Assembly: GCA_024449915.1 (NCBI GenBank)
Contig: JAMZAV010002212.1
Location: 124,001 to 188,000, forward strand
Direction of reading: 5' to 3'
Source of the DNA: Sweltsa coloradensis
Taxonomy: Eukaryota; Arthropoda; Insecta; Plecoptera; Chloroperlidae
DNA length: 64,000 nucleotides
Shown here: positions 56,613 through 64,000 of the stretch, in pieces
Numbering within the stretch: the stretch's first letter is position 1
How the letters are laid out: the number at the start of each line of letters is the position of its first letter
The notes under the pieces: model-generated
Told to the model about the DNA's origin: nothing
Databases searched by the model: none
Seen by the model: only the letters and a program-made list of their open reading frames with translations
Translations under genes and position numbers: made by a program

Positions 56613-57556
56613 AGATACTAGACACCCTTGAAAAGCTTGGCAAAATAGAATTTGGAACTATTTATTTAAAAGTAATAGTTCATCCAAATTCTTTTTTTCT
56701 AATTAATTTTAACGTAATGGTCATGCAAATTCTATTTTGCCAAGCATTTCAAGGGTGTTGTTACGGGACACTGCACGTTTATGAATAGAATGCGCAAATG
56801 TGGAAGGGTCATGGAAGGGTAGATGAGCTTGGCCCTTTTTTTTTATCTCATTTCTTTTGAGTGTGTAAGATTTGGCTGCATTTTTACAAGTTTTTGTTTT
56901 GTGTGGGATCTCATTACTTTTTCAAGTTCCATTGCAAAATTATTTGTTAAAATATTATATATTTATCAAAGTCGATTTTATTGCTATGGTATTACCAATT
57001 AACAATAGAATGAAAAAATATAGTAGTCCAAAGACTTGCTTTTTGTAAACAATGTAGGCGATTATTGTCACGTAACTATAGTTACTTGTTGATTGTATGC
57101 CTGTATAAGGCTTAAATTAAAACCTTTATTTGGAAGCCTTTCAGCAATTTTTTAAAACTTTTTCTTTCAAAGGGAATAAACATAAATATTACCTTAAGGT
57201 CAATGTAAAATATGAACGTTGTATCCCCACCCTTTTGGTCAGAATCGCTGGGCAATTGAAACTGACGAATTAGATAGTAGTAGCCAGTAGTACCCAGTAG
57301 TAACTAACGCCCTTAAAGTGGTTTGAGCATGTTTCAAGTATATTTTCACCAAGAGGAATGCTCGAAACCCCAACCAAATTTGGCATGACATTGTGTTGTC
57401 GGGTATCTAAATCCCCTCGATTTTGATAGTTTTCAAGTTCACATCACGTTTCATGATGGCTGGGTGACACCTCGAATCACCCAACTCTGTTGCTGTATAA
57501 GGTGCCTGAGTGTGTAGCGCACCGCGGCTTGGCTGCGGGCGCCCTAACGGGCACCT
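56613..57556 (-). repeat. CTA-containing repeat, copy 3 (minus strand)
   Basis: An inverse copy of 40345-42080, without the LINE insertion. The CTA run at 57280-57305 has only a few imperfect units. It retains the CTTGAAAAGCTTGGCAAAAT arms near 56628 and 56730. Confidence 0.8.
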
Positions 57557-57939
57557 AGATAATCTTTGATTGCGCTCAAATTTCACACGATATATTAATT
57601 CATAAAAATTAAGGTTCTGTGAAAAAATCATTAAAAATCGGATAAATGAAGGTTGGTGCTATAACCCGAAGAAATTTTTTTTAAATAGAAAAAATCGTTA
57701 AATTGTGATTTTCATGAGAAAAAATTTTTTCAATCGCGCTCAAAAACGTGGCATTTCTAAGTTCAGAAATTTCGAAGGCCTCCAGAAAATTAATTGCAAA
57801 CTGGAAGTATCGGTTTACCCGGAATCGTTTTCAACAAAACACACAAAAATTCAAAACAGAAAAATAGAAAGAAAAAAAAGAACATTCCAGATTTTTCTTC
57901 ATGTGTAGTAGAATGGAATCTTCGCTTCGCTCGCTACGT
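57557..57939 (-). mobile_element. GGATGAGCG-family fragment
   Basis: On the minus strand it starts near CGTAGCGAGCGAAGCGAAG and carries the GATTCC..CGGCTAAACC-like and GCCACGTTTTTGAGCGC phrases. It is truncated before the CCTAGT end, at the junction with the CTA-containing repeat. Confidence 0.6.
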
Positions 57940-57948
57940 ATCCCATTA

Positions 57949-58747
57949 TTGGATGAGCGAAGCGAGATTTCAATTTCTCTTACCTCGAGAAAAATAGCTC
58001 GGGTGTTTTTTCTCTCTGTTTGTTCTCTCTTACCGGGCAAACGGCAAAAAATCCGATCTTGATGAAAATTGGTAGGGACCTCCGAAATCTCTGAACTTAG
58101 ATCTGCCAAATTTTTGGGATAATCAAATAAATATTTCTCATGAGTATTGTACTTTTCCCGATTTTAATGCGGTATTTTCGTGATATTTGAGCCGATTCTG
58201 ACCAAAAGGGTGGGGCTACAACGTTCATATTTTTCATGTACAATAAGGTAATGGTGATGTAGTGCCTTTTTTGAAAGAAAAAGTTGAAAAAGTTAGCCAG
58301 AATTCGTAAAAAAAAAGGTTTTAATATAAGCCTTTTACAGGTGTATAAATAATTAACAAAGAACATAGAAACTTGACAAAAAATCCCCTACAATGCGTAC
58401 AAAAAGCAAGTCTTTGGGCCTCCAGATACTTCACGTTCTATGTTAATTGGTATTAACCGTAGCAATTAATTATACTTTTTTTAAAAATTATCCAAAAAAA
58501 TTAAATATAACAATTTTTTTTGCAATGGAAATTGAAAAAGTAATTAGATCCCACGCATACAAAAAACTTATTAATCATTCAACAGGGAAAAAAGTCAACA
58601 GAAAAAGGGTCATCCTCCACGCGACTGGAAAAAGAGTGTTGCGAAGGTATATTTAGTATACTTCTCGAAATCCATATTTGTACAATGCATGAATCTAAGG
58701 ATAATAAAAATGTACAAAAGAAAATAAGTTTTATAAAATATACTAGG
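57949..58747 (+). mobile_element. GGATGAGCG/CTAGG-family fragment, subfamily 2
   Basis: It starts TTGGATGAGCGAAGCGAG, carries one CCGATTCTGACCAAAAGGGT module and runs on to about 58660. A separate ACTAGGAAACGC end lies at 58742. Boundaries are uncertain. Confidence 0.5.
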
Positions 58748-58760
58748 AAACGCTCAGTTG

Positions 58761-59534
58761 GACGCGTTGATAAGCGGGCACGTTTCTATAGCTAGACCCA
58801 CTATGCACATTTTTTTAAATTTTAAAATTGCGACGTTCGCTGTCTACAGGGCAATGTTTCCAATATTATTATTATTGCCAAAGGGATTTGGGTAAACCCG
58901 TGTGTAAAGATCTTTTCTTTTAAAAACCACCGCCATCTAGGGACCTTGACTCATTTGGGAAAACTATTTAAACTCTTTGTTGACAAATAATAGACTGCTT
59001 CCTCGAAGTATTTTTATTACTTCTAGGTGGCAGTGCATTAGAAAACTTGGCGCGTCTTTTCGTTGCCATGGCAACGTTACTTTTGTTATAATGTAATTTC
59101 CATCTACAATACTTATCGGATCAAATAAAAATTAACATATTCGTGACCGGACGGACATTCTAAATGATTTGGCCATCTCAGATTTTGTGCCGGTTAGTTT
59201 GAAAAAAAAACTTTCGGTTAACTTTAATGTAACTTTTAACTTTTTGAACGGATTTTGCCCCCAAAAACTAATGGCATTCAATCGAGAACGAAGCTTTCGG
59301 ATGGTCAAAATTTTAACTCGATCCGAGCCTCCGTTCGAACGTTTTCGCGAGACAAAACAAAAAAAAAAAAAAAAAAAAAAAAAACAATGACCAATTTTTC
59401 GGCAGAGTTTAAATGGGAAAAGCTCGCTTCGCTCGCTTAATTAAGCAGGGGCGTAGGAACGTTTTGAAAGTAGAGGGGTGGGGGAAATTTACTATCACAT
59501 TCCGTGGGTGATGGGGCCCTCTCACCGAAGACGA
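58761..59534. other. No gene recognised; long poly-A run
   Basis: Contains an A run of about 24 near 59361-59384, followed by GCTCGCTTCGCTCGC. It might be the tail of an unrecognised retroelement. No coding is recognised. Confidence 0.3.
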
Positions 59535-59890
59535 AATTTTTCCACCATTCTACAGTTATTTTGTCATGTTTTGATTGAAAATGGCATTTCAAGGGACTAC
59601 CGTTTTGTTTATGAAGGATAATATACACTTTAGTTGTTTTCTAAATTTCAATTTGATTGTATGCCCAGGTTAACCATCATAATATGTATAAAAGTATGTT
59701 ATGCAATGCACAATAATCGAGCCAGTTTTGAAATAACTTACATTAAAAACTAAAAAACTAAAACTTAACTTTCTCACTCGGAAACCTCTGTAAAAATAAT
59801 ATGTTGTACAGCAACTATCTGCGAAATATAAACTTTACAAAATGAACGCGAAGTTAAATATTTAGCACACCTGCCCCCCACCCCCTGGCC
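59535..59890 (+). repeat. Uninterrupted relative of the foldback's flanks
   Basis: 59535-59665 matches 5535-5653, and 59670-59890 matches 9661-9850. This is one continuous repeat that at 5.6 kb has been split by the 4-kb foldback. Confidence 0.6.
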
Positions 59891-60019
59891 CAAACTTCGG
59901 GGGGGGAATTTCCCCCGGGTTTCCTAAGCAACTGATATTTTGTGTATTTTATATATTATATTACATTTCATGCTATCCACTTTTCCTTTCTTTCGTTAAT
60001 TCACTTGTATCAATAATTA

Positions 60020-60306
60020 ACTAGGAAAACGCCAAAGTCGTTGTTAGACGAGTGAGTGAGCCATGTGAGAACCCGGTAACATTCCCTTTCTTCCCCCTAC
60101 CTAAGGCCTCCCTAGCCTATCATAGGCTAGAGTGGCGCATTATCACTTATCGCCTTACAGTTGACGAGCCCTTATACCAACTAAACTTAAAAACCCTATT
60201 ATTTATACCTATATAATTATCAAACTTCAAACTTAAATGCAAATGTTCCCGGGTACTCAACACATGACTCGCTCACTCGTCTAACAACGACTTTGGCGTT
60301 TTTAGT
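60020..60306. mobile_element. 287-bp MITE with CTAGG ends and TTA duplication
   Basis: Inverted ends of about 40 bp (shared ACGCCAAAGTCGTTGTTAGA core) start ACTAGG on the left and end TTTAGT on the right. TTA occurs at 60017-60019 and 60307-60309. The outer few bases resemble the CTAGG/GGATGAGC family, and the internal sequence does not. It is non-coding. Confidence 0.65.
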
Positions 60307-60309
60307 TTA

Positions 60310-61109
60310 GTTAGCTAAGGCGCCGTTATACCCGAAATGTGGGAGACCTGGGTTCAATCCCCTGGTCGGGAAAGATTTTGTAATTTCTGGATTGTATTTA
60401 AAAATGATTAAACATGTTTTGAAATGCGTATAACGCAGTGTAGTCTATCATCTGTGACAATACTATGGAAAACATAGCCAGTACGAAATACGTGAAAATA
60501 TTGAAAGGCTTACTCAATCTCCGAGCTATATTTGGGGGTACCTTGAGCGTGCAAGATTCGATACACCTTGGGCACTGCATTTCGCAGCCAGACAAATAAC
60601 AAACAAAAAAATATTTTTTCAAAAACAAAACCATTGTCGTTAAAACAATTCCTACCCATTCGCAGCCTTGGGCAGCCTATTTTCCAATTTATTATTCTTG
60701 TAGGTTTAAATCGCAATAGATCTAGCTGATTTTGTTAGAAGTTCTAAGTAAACCCGTGCCAAATGTCTGTTTAAATTTCAGTGCAATCTGTTCAGCGTTT
60801 CGGCTGATTTTCGATGTACAGACAGACAGACCCACAGACTCTCAGAAGCCCCGGGTTGAGTTGAATGGAGACACTCAGTCGCTTCGCTCCCTCGTCTAAT
60901 TAACTTGCAACGCGAGTCGAGACGTGTTGTGGTAAAAAAAAAAGAACAAACAACCTCACCTAGAGAAGCGGGACTGTCCTTTGAAAAAACCCACTGTACG
61001 TGCTCATTTTGAAGTCGTCGCTTAGCAACAGGCTCGGTTGGACCGGTACAGTGAGCACATCATATCGGCTCGGCATTCGTCCATAAAATCACCTCTTTAT
61101 GGAAATATA
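60310..61109. other. No gene recognised; tRNA-like remnant
   Basis: 60330-60372 carries AATGTGGGAGACCTGGGTTC with a B-box-like GGGTTCAATCC, recalling the 38831-38902 sequence. The rest shows no gene or delimited element. An ACAGACAGACAGAC run lies near 60818. Confidence 0.3.
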
Positions 61110-62837
61110 ACTAGGCCGCTTCGCGAACGCTTTTTTAGTCACGTTGATGGAGAGCTTTTTTGTAAGTTTTTAGTTTGACCTCTTTTCCTTTTCAAGTGCT
61201 TTTGAATGCATTGTGGGGGATTGTTGTCAAGTTTCTAAATTGTTTCTTGTTAATTGTTATTATAAACCCAAAAAAATCATATTAAAACCTTTATTCTATG
61301 GATTCTGGCTAACTTTTCTTTCAAAAAGCAATACATCACCATTACCTTAAAAGTAATGTAAAATATGAACGTTTTAGCCCCACCCGTTTGGTCAAAATTG
61401 GGCCAAATGGCACGAAAATATCGCACTAAAAATCGAAAAAAATCGTAAAAGTACGATATTCATGAGAAATATTTTTTTCGATTGTACCCAAAAACGTTTG
61501 GGAGGTCTTTGTTTAGAGATTTTGAAGGTCCCTCCAATTTTCATTTCACATGGACATTAAGGGAATGGTGATGTATTGCTTTCTGAAAGAAAAAGTTGAA
61601 AAAGTTAGCCATAATCGAGAGAAATAAAGCTTTTAATATACGTTTTTGACTTTTTGTGCGATATTTTTGTGCCATTTGGGCCAATTCTGACCAAACGGGT
61701 GGGGCTAAAAACGTCATATTATACATGGACATTAAGGTTATGGTGATGTAGTACCTTTTTAAAGAAAATGTTGAAAAATTTAGCCAGAATCCATAGAAAT
61801 AAAAGCTTTTAATGTAAAAATTTTTACGTTAAATAATTGGATGAGCGAAGCGAAGATTTCAATTTCACCGACCCCCAAAAAATTTAGCTCGGGTGTTTTT
61901 TTTTTTTTTTTTTGTTTGTTTGTTTGTTTGTTTGTTTGGTTTGTTTTTTTTTTTTTTTTCCGTCTTTTTGTTCGCTCTCTACCGGGCAAACGGCATATGC
62001 GATCTTGATGAAAAATTTTGACACCACCCTCGTTTTCTCTTAACTTAGACTTGCCACGTTTTTGGGTACAATCAAAGGGAAATATTTCTCATGAATATCG
62101 TACTTTTACGATTTTTTTCGATTTTTAGTGCGATATTTCGTGACATTTGGACCGATTCTGACCAAAAAGGGTGGGGCTACAACGTTCATATTTTACATGC
62201 ACATTAAGGTAACGGTGATGTATTGAAGTTTGAAAGAAAAAAATTGCAAAAGTTAGCCAGAATCTATAGAAATAAAGGTTTTTAAATTTTAGTTTTTTGA
62301 GGTGTTAAATATTAAAACCTTTATTTATATTGATTCTGACAAACTTTTTTAACTTTTTCTTTCAAAAGTCAATACATCAAACCCTTACCTTAATGTCCAT
62401 GTGAAATATGAACGTTGTAGCCCCACCCGTTTGGTCAGGGAAACCGCCCAAATAGCACGAAAATATAGATTTTAGATCTTTTTCACAGCCTTGTATGAAA
62501 ACTTCACAGGAGAATTTATACCTTACTCACAGCCTTGTTACAAACAATCAAAGATCCACAGCCTAATGATTGCTTTGTATGGGGCCGTGTTAATATGTTT
62601 TATTATTTTAAATTAATATTAACATTTTTTAATTAAAAAGCTCATCCCTCAACGCGGCGGGACTTTAGCGTTTCCTAGTAACAAATTAACAAGAAAAAAA
62701 TAGAAACTTGACAACAATCACCTACAATGCGTCGGCAGAAAAACAAAGCACTTGCAAAAGTAAAGATATCCCACGCAAACTAAAAACTTTAAAAAAGCTC
62801 ATCCATCAACGCGGCGGGACTTTAGCGTTTTCCTAGT
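61110..62837. mobile_element. Composite of CTAGG/GGATGAGC-family elements
   Basis: A left-type end starts ACTAGGCCGCTTCGCGAACG at 61110. Right-type ends with GACTTTAGCGTTTCCTAGT occur at 62679 and with GCGTTTTCCTAGT at 62837. The GACCAAACGGGTGGGGCTAC module is present in both orientations, and an internal TTGGATGAGCGAAGCGAAG start lies near 61838. T and TTTG runs near 61896-61960 make a spurious lysine-rich frame. Two or more insertions are superimposed. Confidence 0.55.
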
Positions 62838-62979
62838 TATTACAAGTAGGGCAATCAACATTTTGTTTCTGTTTCCACTCTCTGATAGTAACAGTACAGT
62901 ATTCTTATTTCTCGTTAATAGTACTTTTTAATCCTTGTGAATCTATCACCAATATCGTCTCGAAGAGACGCAACAAAGC

Positions 62980-62984
<5 letters not shown>

Positions 62985-63076
<92 letters not shown>
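62985..63076 (+). repeat. (ATC)n microsatellite
   Basis: About 30 uninterrupted ATC units. Confidence 0.97.
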
Positions 63077-64000
63077 TTATTAGTATCTATCACATTACAT
63101 TGCGTCAACCAACAATTTATCAATAACAGTTGAAGTTGTTGACTAAATATATACAAAGTTATTACAATACATTGTACATTGTTTTAAAGCATAAAACACC
63201 ATACATATTGCACCGCACAACCAGCATACACATAAAACGGTAAAATTGGACAATTGTTGTTAACATATTAAAATTAATAACAATAATCTATATCAGGTAC
63301 ACACAATAATACTAAAAAGTACATGCATACAAAAAAGTAGGGCCTAGAAACGCATATTTTCAGCTTGATTCGTGGTGATCTCGTGCATTGAGCTCCTGTT
63401 AGTGAAATCAATCTTGGTCCACTCATACATATCTAGGGCGACGGTCGTCGCCCGGCAGACAAGCGATGCGATGCTTAGGCGACACCGAACTCCGGCCCTA
63501 TATACACCTACCAGAGTTGGGGGGTTTTCAGCTATCTGCACACGCCGCCCCGAAAGAGTTACAATCTTGAAACTCGGTATATGACCTGGTATGTGGTCCA
63601 TGACATACCAAAAAAAAAATCAACCCGATCCGACAACTCGTTCTGTGTTAAAAAAAGGCTCTCAACATCGTCAAATTCCTTAAAGCTGGCTGGGTGGGTG
63701 GGTGGGTGGTTGGGTGGGTGGGTGGCTGGCTGGCTGGCTGGCTAGGAGTTTCCGCGGAGAGTTCTTTAGCCTACAGAGAAAACGGTAAATCTTAGAATTA
63801 TGAAACTTGGACCACTTAGGTGTATTTCAGACGCAGTGCCTTTTGCTTTCAAAACCAAAATCGGGTAACAGGGACCGGAGAAAATCAAAATTTGGATGAT
63901 AATCAAAACGCGTAATTACCAAGGCGTGGTAATTTGTACAAACTTGAATTGAACATGCTATTAACCATTATAAATATCTTGCGTCCAAAACACAAGGGGC
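63077..64000. other. No gene recognised; (GGGT)n/(GGCT)n run
   Basis: A GGGT/GGCT tetranucleotide run lies at about 63688-63742. The GC-richer part near 63430-63560 carries two opposing short frames with no family signature. Confidence 0.4.

Noticed and set aside
59361..59384. Poly-A run as a retroelement tail
   Set aside because: No recognisable element sequence upstream and no matching flanking duplication found.
62985..63076. CRISPR-like array
   Set aside because: Uninterrupted ATC microsatellite with no spacers, in a eukaryotic sequence.

Overview
The window is eukaryotic nuclear DNA: AT-rich, intron-containing and packed with transposable elements. The only gene I can name is on the minus strand at 31605-37816. 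It is a five-exon SLC25A42-type mitochondrial CoA-nucleotide carrier whose exons join in frame to 327 residues. Its wording (for example [15 protein letters not shown] and [11 protein letters not shown]) is closer to my memory of the insect dephospho-CoA carrier than of the human protein. That, with RTE- and jockey/CR1-like LINEs, suggests an arthropod, perhaps an insect. This is inference; another invertebrate is possible.

Layout. 1-5.6 kb: a hAT-type MITE (629-1857) carrying one copy of an asymmetric 765-bp repeat (703-1467), and an inverted second copy of exactly the same length (2902-3666). 5.66-9.66 kb: a 4-kb foldback element with roughly 0.9-1.0-kb arms, a TAA target duplication and a truncated LINE in its centre. 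10.3-12.9 kb: an inverted-repeat cluster with a clean 227-bp MITE, a TAGGCCTA-dense stretch, and a promoter-like segment. 14.2-17.7 kb: a block with exaggerated homopolymers that looks like poor-quality consensus. 17.7-31.6 kb: mostly unremarkable DNA with tRNA-headed SINEs, two minisatellite-type duplications, two possible orphan exons, and three MITEs in a row (28136-30173). 31.6-37.8 kb: the carrier gene, with a mobile element or hairpin in every intron.

38-43.6 kb: hairpins, a tRNA-like sequence, a (CTA)n microsatellite split by a LINE tail, a large palindrome, and more of the GGATGAGCG repeat family. 43.6-53 kb: a nested pile. An RTE-like LINE is broken by a 5S-rRNA-derived SINE inside reverse-transcriptase motif A, and again by a 5.9-kb LTR retrotransposon with near-identical LTRs, one gag-like ORF and no visible pol. 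Two further LINE fragments follow. 54-64 kb: a degenerate minus-strand LINE, a second TAGGCCTA-dense tract, inverted copies of repeats seen earlier, and simple repeats.

Apart from the carrier there is no gene network to describe. The biology here is mostly transposon insertion history, and several insertions can be ordered because target-site duplications are still readable. All alignments were made by eye, so boundaries of degenerate repeats are approximate. TSD-defined boundaries and the carrier's exon edges are base-exact readings.
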